From Kribbella aluminosa (GTDB taxonomy: Bacteria; Actinomycetota; Actinomycetes; Propionibacteriales; Kribbellaceae), in NCBI RefSeq assembly GCF_017876295.1, contig NZ_JAGINT010000002.1, positions 4,340,001 through 4,404,000 on the forward strand: 64,000 nucleotides of DNA. Direction: 5' to 3'. Positions within the stretch are counted from its first letter, which is position 1, and each line of letters opens with the position of its first letter. Positions 57,718-64,000 of the stretch are shown here, piece by piece. The notes beneath the pieces are model-generated. The model had not been told where the DNA came from, did not search any database, and worked only from the letters and a program-made list of their open reading frames with translations. Both the position numbers and the translations under genes were made by a program.

Positions 57718-58601
57718 TGGCCGACGCCGAACGTACGACCGGTACGCCGAAGCCGATCGGCTTCACGCAGACTCCGCTCGGCCGGGTCGGGACGGGGCTG
57801 CGCTGGATCGCGCTCTTCGTCGCGGTGGTGCTGTTCCTGCTGCCGTTCTACCTGATCCTGCGCAACGCACTGTCCACCGAGTCCGACATCACCGCGCCGA
57901 CCTGGACGCTGTTCCCCTCGCATCTGCAGTGGGGGAACATCAAGGAGCTGTTCGCCGACACCCAGGTGCCGATGGCGCGGGCGTTGTACAACTCCGCCGT
58001 CGTCGGGATACTCGGTACGGCGGGACAGTTGCTGCTGGCATCGATGGCGGGGTACGGGCTGGCCCGGATCCCGTACCGGCACGCGGACAAGATCTTCTAC
58101 GCGATCGTGGCGACGCTGATGATCCCGGGCGCGGTGACGTTCATTCCGTCGTTCATCGTGGTGTCGTCGCTCGGGTGGGTGTCGTCGCTGCGCGGCCTGA
58201 TCATTCCGACGCTGTTCAGCGGGTTCGCGGCGTTCCTGTTCCGGCAGTACTTCCTCGGCTTCCCGAAGGAGCTGGAGGAGGCGGCGCGGGTCGACGGCGC
58301 CGGGTACTTCGGCGTGTTCTGGCGGATCGTCGTACCGAACTCCCTGCCGTTCTTCGCGGCGCTGGCGGCGATCACGTTCATCGGCAACTGGAACTCGTTC
58401 CTGTGGCCGCTGGTGATCGGCCAGGACTCGTCGTCGTGGACCATCCAGGTGGCGATGTCGACGTTCATCACCGCCCAGACGATCAACATCCACGAACTGT
58501 TCATGGCGGTCGCGGTGTCGATCCTCCCGCTGGTACTGATCTTCGCCTTCCTCCAGCGCTACCTCATCCAGGGCGTAACCCAGTCCGGCATCAAAGACTG
58601 A
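57717..58601 (+). CDS. ABC sugar transporter permease (MalG-type)
   Basis: A 294-residue permease with six helices, starting with WIALFVAVVLFLLPFYLILRNAL. EAA loop: ELEEAARVDGAGYFGVFWRIVVPNSLPFFAAL. LQWGNIKELF is the usual periplasmic stretch of MalG-like subunits. It pairs with the preceding permease, whose stop it overlaps by one base (TGATG). It is the last gene of the operon; a long stem-loop starts 23 nt after its stop. Confidence 0.94.
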   Translation: MADAERTTGTPKPIGFTQTPLGRVGTGLRWIALFVAVVLFLLPFYLILRNALSTESDITAPTWTLFPSHLQWGNIKELFADTQVPMARALYNSAVVGILGTAGQLLLASMAGYGLARIPYRHADKIFYAIVATLMIPGAVTFIPSFIVVSSLGWVSSLRGLIIPTLFSGFAAFLFRQYFLGFPKELEEAARVDGAGYFGVFWRIVVPNSLPFFAALAAITFIGNWNSFLWPLVIGQDSSSWTIQVAMSTFITAQTINIHELFMAVAVSILPLVLIFAFLQRYLIQGVTQSGIKD

Positions 58602-58624
58602 CCCGCACCGAGGACATGCAGTGG

Positions 58625-58667
58625 GGTCTATGAACAGGCAATTGCTTGTTCACAGACCTCATGAGGT
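58625..58667 (+). terminator. 34-bp near-perfect palindrome after the sugar ABC operon
   Basis: 58625-58658 is a 34-bp palindrome centred on GCAATTGC with two non-Watson-Crick pairs (one G-U). It overlaps the 12-bp palindrome ACCTCATGAGGT at 58656-58667. No U-tract follows. It is AT-richer than its surroundings. Confidence 0.75.
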
Positions 58668-58774
58668 GTGCTCAGTCCCGTCAGACTGCCAGCCGGGACG
58701 CTGGAGCGCCACGAGGTGGCCGTCCCGCGCGGAGTCGGGCGCCTTTGCGGAACATTTCCGGCGCTCGGCGCGGG

Positions 58775-59404
58775 TTATGTTCCGGAAACCTCCGGTCGGC
58801 GCGTCCAGAAGAGCGCGTGACCGCCGGACCCTTCCGGCACGAACGACTCGGCGTCGATCGTCAGCCCGGCGCCGGCGAGCCAGTCCCGGTAGGTCGCCGC
58901 GTCGGTGTGGCTCCACCACATCTCGGTGCCGCCGCCGAGCCAGTCGTCCTCGGTTCCCGTCCACGCCGTGTGGCCCGTCGTACACAGGAAGAACCCGCCG
59001 GGCCGGAGCCACCCGGCGATCCGCTCCAGGAGCACCGTCTGCTCGTCCAGTGGTAGGTGGATCAGCGCGTACAGCGACACGACGGCATCGAGCGACCCGG
59101 GCGCGAGGTCGAGCGTCATCGCGTCGGCGTTCACGAACTCGGCCTGCGGGACGAGTTCGCGCGCCCGGCTGATCTGGACCTCGCTGATGTCTACGCCGAG
59201 CACGTGGTGACCCGCGGTGGTGAGGGCTCGGGCCATCGGTACGCCGCTGCCGCAGCCGATGTCTAGGACTCGGCTGGTTGGGGCGAGGCGGGTGATCAGC
59301 TCGGCGATCCAGGGCGCGTACTTCGAGTCCGCGCCGGTCGCGTGGTCGTACCGGCGGGAGAGTACGTCGTACCCGCGGCGGACGATCTCCTTCGGGTCTT
59401 CCAT
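58775..59404 (-). CDS. SAM-dependent class I methyltransferase
   Basis: A 209-residue methyltransferase. The SAM-binding motif I is VLDIGCGSGVPMARALTTAGHHVLGVDIS (acidic Asp at the end of beta 2). VNADAMTLDLAPGSLDAVVSLYALIHLP and WLRPGGFFLCTT are motifs II-III. The substrate is unknown. It lies 19 bp downstream of the peptide deformylase on the same strand, probably in one transcript. Confidence 0.9.
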   Translation of the reverse strand: MEDPKEIVRRGYDVLSRRYDHATGADSKYAPWIAELITRLAPTSRVLDIGCGSGVPMARALTTAGHHVLGVDISEVQISRARELVPQAEFVNADAMTLDLAPGSLDAVVSLYALIHLPLDEQTVLLERIAGWLRPGGFFLCTTGHTAWTGTEDDWLGGGTEMWWSHTDAATYRDWLAGAGLTIDAESFVPEGSGGHALFWTRRPEVSGT

Positions 59405-59423
59405 CCGACGGACGGTAGTGCGT

Positions 59424-60053
59424 TCAGCGGGCGACGGTCAGGTGGTTTTCGCGGGTGGAGCGGCGGGTGAAGACCGACTCGCGGTTGGTGGCGGACTCGG
59501 AGAGGGCGTCGTCGCGGGCGACGGGGGACAGGTGGTCGACGTACACCGTGCCGGCCAGGTGCTGGGTCTCGTGGATGAGGCAGCGCGCGAAGTACCCGGA
59601 CGCCTCGACGGTGAACGGGATGCCGTCGAGGTCGTACGCGTGCAGGACCGCGCGGGTCGGGCGAGGGAGCGGTGCGTTGGCGCCGGGCACCGACAGGCAG
59701 CCCTCCGAGCCGGGCTGAGTGCCGAGCAGCGCGGTACTCGTCTCGACGCGCGGGTTGAACGCGTGCCCGACGTGCCGGTCGCCGTACTCGTCGGTGAGGT
59801 CGTACACGAACAGTTGCGCGTCGACGTCGACCTGGTTCGCCGCGAGACCGCAGCCCTCGGCGATCCACATCGTCGCGAACATGTCGTCGATCAGCCGACT
59901 CCAGCGCTCCGCCCCGAACGCGGTGACCGGCCGGCACGGGCGGTGCAGGATCTCCTCGCCGTACTCCGTGACGCGCAGCGGCGTGCCCCGTCGTACCTCG
60001 TCCAGCAGCTCGGGCAGGCGGCGACTCAGGCGCCCTTGGATGTACGTCGGCAT
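59424..60053 (-). CDS. def: Peptide deformylase with N-terminal extension
   Basis: A 209-residue deformylase, removing formyl from nascent proteins. Motif 1 is GCGLAANQ (67-74), motif 2 SEGCLS (Cys119) and motif 3 HETQH (His161, Glu162, His165), giving a complete metal site. The first 24 residues (IQGRLSRRLPELLDEVRRG) are extra relative to the common start RVTEYGEEILHRP and resemble the helix of Phd/YefM antitoxins only superficially. The divergent regulator and shared operator suggest this is a regulated secondary copy. A -10 TACGGT (60065-60060) lies 6 nt before ATG. Confidence 0.93.
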   Translation of the reverse strand: MPTYIQGRLSRRLPELLDEVRRGTPLRVTEYGEEILHRPCRPVTAFGAERWSRLIDDMFATMWIAEGCGLAANQVDVDAQLFVYDLTDEYGDRHVGHAFNPRVETSTALLGTQPGSEGCLSVPGANAPLPRPTRAVLHAYDLDGIPFTVEASGYFARCLIHETQHLAGTVYVDHLSPVARDDALSESATNRESVFTRRSTRENHLTVAR

Positions 60054-60059
60054 ACAAAG

Positions 60060-60092
60060 ACCGTACTATGCAAAGTCGAAGCTTTGCAAAGC
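60060..60092. promoter_or_regulatory. Shared operator of the deformylase and its divergent regulator
   Basis: TGCAAAG (60069-60075) and CTTTGCA (60082-60088) form a perfect dyad with a 6-bp centre. A third half-site overlaps it, making the 12-bp palindrome GCTTTGCAAAGC (60081-60092). The minus-strand -10 TACGGT lies at 60060-60065. The site is in the 54 bp between the two divergent genes and could control both. Confidence 0.65.
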
Positions 60093-60107
60093 CACTAGGA
60101 TGCCTCC

Positions 60108-60581
60108 ATGGACACCCAACCGAACCGCCGGGACGTCGTCCGCGCGCACCCGCTGCGGGAGGCGCTGCTGCGGCTGATCGACCGGGACGGTGCGACGACC
60201 TCGACGATCGCCGCGCGGGAACTGGGGGAGAGCACCGGCTCGTGCTCGTTCCACCTCCGCCGGCTGGAGGCGCTCGGCGTGATCGAGCCGGTGCCGGGTG
60301 CGCCAGGCCGGGTGAAGCCGTGGCGGCGGGCGCGGACCGAGCAGGCGACGCTGAACCGCGAGCTCGAGGACACGGCGTACGCGAGCTGGCTGGCCGCGAA
60401 GACCTCCGACGACGAGGACTTCGCGTTCAGCGCGGTGGTCACGCTCGCCGCCGGTGAACTCGCCGAGCTCCGCGCCCGCCTGCACCGGGTCCTGCACGAC
60501 TTCGTCGGCTCGGAGCCGACCGCGGACTCCGCCACCCCGACCGCGGTGATCATCCGCGCTTTTCCGCTCCACGACAAGTAG
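60108..60581 (+). CDS. Winged-helix transcriptional regulator (ArsR/PadR-like)
   Basis: A 157-residue protein. The winged helix covers about residues 14-75: HPLREALLRLIDRDGATTSTIAARELGESTGSCSFHLRRLEALGVIEPVPGAPGRVKPWRRA. A helical C-terminus follows (SFSAVVTLAAGELAELRARLHRVLHDF region). The HTH with SGSCSFHLRRLE is close to ArsR-type recognition helices. It lacks the Cys metal sites of ArsR metal sensors. It is divergent from the deformylase and probably binds the TGCAAAG dyad between them. ATG with AGGATGCC nearby. Confidence 0.85.
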   Translation: MDTQPNRRDVVRAHPLREALLRLIDRDGATTSTIAARELGESTGSCSFHLRRLEALGVIEPVPGAPGRVKPWRRARTEQATLNRELEDTAYASWLAAKTSDDEDFAFSAVVTLAAGELAELRARLHRVLHDFVGSEPTADSATPTAVIIRAFPLHDK

Positions 60582-60636
60582 CCCTTGCACTAAAACAAGC
60601 CATTGGGTGGCGTGATTGGTGCGTACGGTCGTCGCC

Positions 60637-61189
60637 ATGCGGAGTGTGACGCGGGAACAGGCGATCGCCTATCGGCTCGGCGTGAACCGGCTGGTCGACC
60701 GGCTGCCGTCCGGGTCGCAGGAGCAGGCGGCGTACGCCGGGCTGCAGGACACCGCGCCGCGGGACGCGCTGCTCGGGATGGCCGCGCGGATGGAGGGGTG
60801 TACGCCGACGGACTGGGAACACCCGTCGCTGATCCAGACGTACAGCCCGCGCGCGGCGGTGTACGTGCTGCCGGCACGCGACTTCGGCGTGTTCACCGCC
60901 ACGCGGCGTACGGCTCCTGGTCGCCTCAGATCTCCGCCTGCTCGGCCGCGACCGCGACGCCCGCTTCATCGCCCCTGGCCTCCGCAAGCTGACCCCGGCA
61001 GCCGACTCCTTCCACCCCAACGGCCTCCTTGTCGACGGCCGAATAGCCGGCGCCTGGGGCCGCAAGGGCGGCCGGGTAGACCTCCTGCTGTCCCAGCAGC
61101 TCACCGCCGACCAGTACGACGCCCTGCACGCCGAGGTGGCAGCCCTACCGCTCCGGAACCCACAGCTGTACGTACGGACTTTCAGGTGA
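60637..61189 (+). pseudogene. AlkZ-like winged-helix DNA-binding protein, internally deleted and frameshifted
   Basis: The first 97 codons (MRSVTREQAIAYRLGVNRLVDRLP ... TYSPRAAVYVLPARDFGVFT) are the N-terminus of the HTH_42/AlkZ-like family (DNA glycosylase-related). After about 60900 this frame loses similarity. A different frame resumes as RLLVASDLRLLGRDRDARFIAPGLRKLTPAADSFHPNGLLVDGRIAGAWGRKGGRVDLLL, the family's C-terminus, ending at TGA 61187-61189. Family proteins have roughly 370-400 residues, so about half of the gene has been lost at the junction. Confidence 0.75.
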
Positions 61190-61206
61190 TCCGGGACAAT
61201 CGGGGC

Positions 61207-61575
61207 ATGTCAGTTTCAGCCGCCTGTCCGTGTGGTCAGAGCACGCCGTACGCCGGCTGCTGCGGTCCGCTCCACCAGGGCAAGGCCACAGCATCGACCG
61301 CCGAGCAGTTGATGCGCTCCAGGTACACCGCCTTCGTGATGCACGACGCGGCGTACCTCCGACGCACCTGGTCCCTCGCCACCCGGCCCGCCACCATCGA
61401 CTTCGACCCGAACCGCCGCTGGACCGCCCTGGAGATCGTCGGCACCACCGGCGGCAGCCCCTTCCACACCGAAGGCACCGTGGAGTTCAACGCCCACCAC
61501 AGCACCGGCGTACAACACGAGAACAGCACCTTCACCCGCGAAGCCGGCGAATGGGTGTACGTCGCCGCGCTATGA
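61207..61575 (+). CDS. YchJ-family (UPF0225) NTF2-like protein with SEC-C motif
   Basis: A 122-residue protein. The N-terminal SEC-C type zinc motif is CPCGQSTPYAGCCGPLHQG. The rest is an NTF2-like domain: AEQLMRSRYTAFVMHDAAYLRRTWS and EGTVEFNAHHS ... HENSTFTREAGEWVYVAA. The function of YchJ proteins is not established. It starts 17 bp after the AlkZ-like remnant. Its 3' end overlaps the convergent PEBP gene by 6 bp. Confidence 0.93.
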   Translation: MSVSAACPCGQSTPYAGCCGPLHQGKATASTAEQLMRSRYTAFVMHDAAYLRRTWSLATRPATIDFDPNRRWTALEIVGTTGGSPFHTEGTVEFNAHHSTGVQHENSTFTREAGEWVYVAAL

Positions 61576-62100
61576 GGCGATCTGGTACGTCGGAGCAATG
61601 ATCGCGCGGGCCAGCGTGTGGAAGGCCAGGTTGAAGCCGACGACGGCCGGGGTGGCGTCGGAGTCGACGTCCAGGGCCTCGACGTCGATCGCGTGGACGA
61701 CGAAGTAGTACCGGTGCACCTGGTCGCCCGCGGGCGGTGCGGCGCCGCCGAAAGCCTTGGCGCCGAAGTCGTTGCGGACGTGGAAGGCGCCGTTGTCGAG
61801 GCGCTCGGTGGTGCCGGCACCGGCCGGGAGCTCGGTGACGGTGGCCGGCAGGTTGACCAGCACCCAGTGCCAGAAACCGGACACGATCGGCGCGTCCGGG
61901 TCGAAGCAGGTCACGACGAAGGCCTTGGTCTCGGCCGGGAACCCGGACCAGCTGAGCTGTGGCGACGTGTTCCCGCCCGCGAACGCGTGCGCCTCGGCCA
62001 ACGGCTCGCCGTCGGCGACGTCGGTACTGGTGACGGTGAACCCGCCGGCCTCCGGGAGCAGCCTGTACGGGTCCGGGGTGACGGGACGATCGAGCGACAT
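61570..62100 (-). CDS. YbhB/YbcL-family PEBP (Raf kinase inhibitor-like) protein
   Basis: A 176-residue phosphatidylethanolamine-binding fold protein. The ligand pocket signature is visible: NTSPQLSWSGFPAETKAFVVTCFDPDAP, FWHWVLVNLPATVTELPAG and GGAAPPAGDQVHRYYFVVHAID. Bacterial members are cytosolic proteins with unclear function. It stands alone, convergent with YchJ and divergent from cobT. Confidence 0.94.
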   Translation of the reverse strand: MSLDRPVTPDPYRLLPEAGGFTVTSTDVADGEPLAEAHAFAGGNTSPQLSWSGFPAETKAFVVTCFDPDAPIVSGFWHWVLVNLPATVTELPAGAGTTERLDNGAFHVRNDFGAKAFGGAAPPAGDQVHRYYFVVHAIDVEALDVDSDATPAVVGFNLAFHTLARAIIAPTYQIAS

Positions 62101-62226
62101 CTGTGAGCCCTCCGGCATCGAGAGACGTGTGGTGATTCCGACACTACTGTCCACAGACCGCCGGTCCGTCCGGGGGCACACGCCCGGGGATGCGAAGATC
62201 GTGCGGAGGCTACGAGTGGAGGACTG

Positions 62227-63261
62227 GTGGACGAGTACCTGGAGCGGATCGCTCCCGCGGATCAGGCGGCGATGCGGGCGGCCGAAGAACGGCATGCGCG
62301 GCTGACCAAACCGGCCGGCTCCCTCGGCGTACTCGAGGAGCTGTCCGTGAAGCTCGCCGGGATGACCGGCGCGCCCGCCGTACCGGGCCCGGCGGTCGTC
62401 ACGGTGTTCGCGGCCGACCACGGTGTGCACGCGCAGAACGTGTCCCCGTGGCCGCAGGAGGTGACCGCCGCCATGCTGGCGAACTTCGCCGCCGGCGGCG
62501 CCGCGGTCAACGCGTTCGCCAAGAACAACGGCGTCGACGTCCGGGTGGTCGACGTCGGCGTCGCGACCCCGGTCGACGGCCTGGACATCGTGCACGCGAA
62601 GGTCCGCCCGGGCACTCGCGACCTGTCGCAGACCGACGCGCTCACCGAGGACGAGGCACGGGCCGCGCTCGCGGTCGGGTTCGACCTCGCGGACACGCTG
62701 GTCCGGGACGGGTACCGCTGCCTGCTGACCGGCGACATGGGCATCGCCAACACCACGGCCTCGGCCGCGCTGATCGCCACCTTCACCGGCGCGACGGCCG
62801 ACGCGGTCACCGGCCGCGGTACCGGGATCGACGACGCGGCGCTCGCGCACAAGACGGCCGTCGTACGCGCGGCGCTCGCGCTGCACGACGTACCGCCGAC
62901 CGAGCCGCTGCGGGCGTTGCAGGCGTACGGCGGACTGGAACACGCTGCGCTCGCCGGGTACATCCTCGGCGCGGCCGCGAACAAGGTCCCGGTGATCCTG
63001 GACGGTGTGATCGCGGGTGCGGCGGCGCTGGTCGCGCAGGCGTTCCATCCGGCCGTCGTCGACTACTGCGTGGCCGGTCATCGGTCCGCCGAGCCGGGGC
63101 ATGCGGTCGCGCTCAAGCAGCTGGGCCTGCAACCGCTCGTCGACCTGGACCTGCGGCTCGGGGAAGGGACCGGCGCGGTGCTCGCGTACCCGATCCTGAC
63201 CTGCGCGGCGCGGGCGCTCGCCGAGATGGCGACCTTCGAGGACGCGGGGATCGGTTCGTGA
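62227..63261 (+). CDS. cobT: Nicotinate-nucleotide:dimethylbenzimidazole phosphoribosyltransferase
   Basis: A 344-residue CobT, which makes alpha-ribazole phosphate for the lower ligand of cobalamin. KPAGSLGVLEELSVKLAGMTG at residues 24-44, VFAADHGVHAQNVSPWPQEVTAAM, LLTGDMGIANTTASAALIA and LRLGEGTGAVLAYPIL (with the catalytic Glu) are all intact. GTG at 62227 has GGAGGA 4 nt ahead. Its stop overlaps the GTG of the next gene (GTGA), giving a cobalamin/sirohaem operon that runs out of the window. No cobalamin riboswitch is evident in the 126-bp upstream interval. Confidence 0.96.
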   Translation: MDEYLERIAPADQAAMRAAEERHARLTKPAGSLGVLEELSVKLAGMTGAPAVPGPAVVTVFAADHGVHAQNVSPWPQEVTAAMLANFAAGGAAVNAFAKNNGVDVRVVDVGVATPVDGLDIVHAKVRPGTRDLSQTDALTEDEARAALAVGFDLADTLVRDGYRCLLTGDMGIANTTASAALIATFTGATADAVTGRGTGIDDAALAHKTAVVRAALALHDVPPTEPLRALQAYGGLEHAALAGYILGAAANKVPVILDGVIAGAAALVAQAFHPAVVDYCVAGHRSAEPGHAVALKQLGLQPLVDLDLRLGEGTGAVLAYPILTCAARALAEMATFEDAGIGS

Positions 63262-64000
63262 CGCAGCAGTACCTGTCCGGGCTCGTGCTCGACGGGCGGC
63301 GCGTGGTCGTCGTCGGCGGTGGCGGTGTCGCCCAGCGGCGGCTGCCGCGGCTGCTCGAGTCCGGTGCCCGGATCGACCTCGTCTCGCCGTCGATCACGCC
63401 GACGATCGAAGGGCTGCTCGGCAACCCGGCTCTGACCTGGATCGAGCGCGGGTATCAGCCCGGTGACTTGGACGGAGCCTGGTACGTCGTGGTCGCGACC
63501 GACGACGCCGCGGTCAACGACGAGGTGTCGGCGGAGGCGGAGGAACGGCGGATCTTCTGCGTACGGTCGGACGACAGGTCCCGCGCGACCGCGTGGACGC
63601 CCGCGTCCGGGCAGCTCGGAACCGTGACGATCGGCGTCCTCGGCGGAGGCGATCACCGGCGGTCGGCCGCCGTACGCGACTCGATCCTCGAGGGCCTCCG
63701 GACCGGTGAGCTGGCGGCGCGGGACGCGGAGCGGCGGCCCGGGGTGTACCTCGTCGGTGGCGGGCCGGGCGATCCGGAGCTGATCACGGTGCGCGGGCGG
63801 CGACTGCTGGCCGAGGCGGACGTGGTGGTCGCGGACCGGCTGGCGCCGCAGCAGTTGCTGGACGAGCTGCATCCCGACGTGGAGCTGTTCGACGCCGCGA
63901 AGCTGCCGCGCGGGCGGGCGGCGCAGCAGGAGGAGATCAACCGGATCCTGGTCGACCGCGGGCAGCAGGGCAAGGTCGTCGTACGGCTGAAAGGCGGGGA
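63258..64000 (+). CDS. cobA: Sirohaem synthase-type fusion: precorrin-2 dehydrogenase plus uroporphyrinogen-III C-methyltransferase (partial)
   Basis: The first 247 residues lie inside the window; the end is cut. Residues 1 to about 150 are the NAD-dependent precorrin-2 dehydrogenase/ferrochelatase domain (GGGGVAQRRL from residue 20; VVVATDDAAVNDEV). From about 162 the SAM-dependent uroporphyrinogen-III methyltransferase begins (VYLVGGGPGDPELITVRGRRLLAEADVVVADRL) up to VVVRLKGG. The product precorrin-2 feeds sirohaem and cobalamin. GTG overlaps the cobT stop by 4 bp. Confidence 0.94.
   Translation, partial: MTQQYLSGLVLDGRRVVVVGGGGVAQRRLPRLLESGARIDLVSPSITPTIEGLLGNPALTWIERGYQPGDLDGAWYVVVATDDAAVNDEVSAEAEERRIFCVRSDDRSRATAWTPASGQLGTVTIGVLGGGDHRRSAAVRDSILEGLRTGELAARDAERRPGVYLVGGGPGDPELITVRGRRLLAEADVVVADRLAPQQLLDELHPDVELFDAAKLPRGRAAQQEEINRILVDRGQQGKVVVRLKGG

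Noticed and set aside
59424..60053. Fusion of a Phd/YefM-type antitoxin to peptide deformylase
   Set aside because: The N-terminal RLPELLDEVRRGTPLRVTEYGEEI looks similar by eye, but RVTEYGEEILHRP is the normal start of actinobacterial deformylases. Only about 24 residues are extra.

Overview
The window is very GC-rich, tightly packed DNA with many GTG (and a few TTG) starts, frequent ATGA/GTGA/TGATG stop-start overlaps and many short -10 boxes placed 6-7 nt before a start codon (leaderless mRNAs). Gene content points to an actinomycete: a coproporphyrin-type haem pathway (HemY/HemQ), a MabA/InhA-like FabG-FabI pair, GAF-ANTAR regulators, Tat-lipoprotein sugar transport without its own ATPase, and a TGGGAGCGCTCCCA-type operator. 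A Kribbella-like member of the Propionibacteriales is my best guess; this is inference, not a database result.

Layout. 0-3.1 kb: haem cluster hemE (partial)-GNAT-hemY-hemQ-glyoxalase fold protein. 3.1-11.6 kb: AAA ATPase, msrB, two large secreted hydrolases (nuclease, M4 protease), a stand-alone LigD-type polymerase and an AhpD-like protein. 11.6-12.96 kb: a gene-free convergent interval made of a 44-bp minisatellite, an 80-bp nested palindrome and a G-rich 31/38-bp repeat. 13-18.6 kb: atypical SDR, a frameshifted GH15 glycosidase, SURF1, moaA and small proteins. 18.6-26.6 kb: fabG-fabI(inhA)-Mur-ligase paralogue-membrane protein, facing cphB-cphA (cyanophycin). 26.7-36.6 kb: secreted GH16 glucanase with a LacI-type operator, GNAT, serB, ABC ATPase, NfeD-SPFH pair, TauE, TetR-quinone oxidoreductase-ohr. 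36.6-45.1 kb: flavin monooxygenase, LuxR, frameshifted YbaK, MFS, cobQ, DinB, a sigma-factor remnant and an oxidoreductase. 45.1-55.3 kb: acyl-CoA catabolism in two separated operons (CaiB-acyl-CoA dehydrogenase; thiolase-FadB) that share one MerR-type promoter/operator, with GAF-ANTAR and molybdoenzyme operons between them. 55.4-64 kb: sugar ABC operon, methyltransferase/peptide deformylase with a divergent regulator, a deleted AlkZ-like pseudogene, YchJ, PEBP, and the cobT-cobA start of a cobalamin/sirohaem operon.

The most interesting items are: (1) a cyanophycin-synthetase paralogue that keeps the N and Mur-ligase domains but lacks the ATP-grasp domain, in one operon with fabG/inhA and next to cphBA; (2) a two-site regulon built on TGACAGT-N3-ACTGTCA in a 19-bp MerR-type spacer, with identical leaderless geometry at both sites; (3) two unrelated genes broken by the same one-base excess at the identical 12-mer TCGGGGGCCGCG; and (4) an 80-bp composite dyad whose internal palindromes differ only by compensated changes. 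No tRNA, rRNA, CRISPR array, insertion sequence or phage gene was seen.
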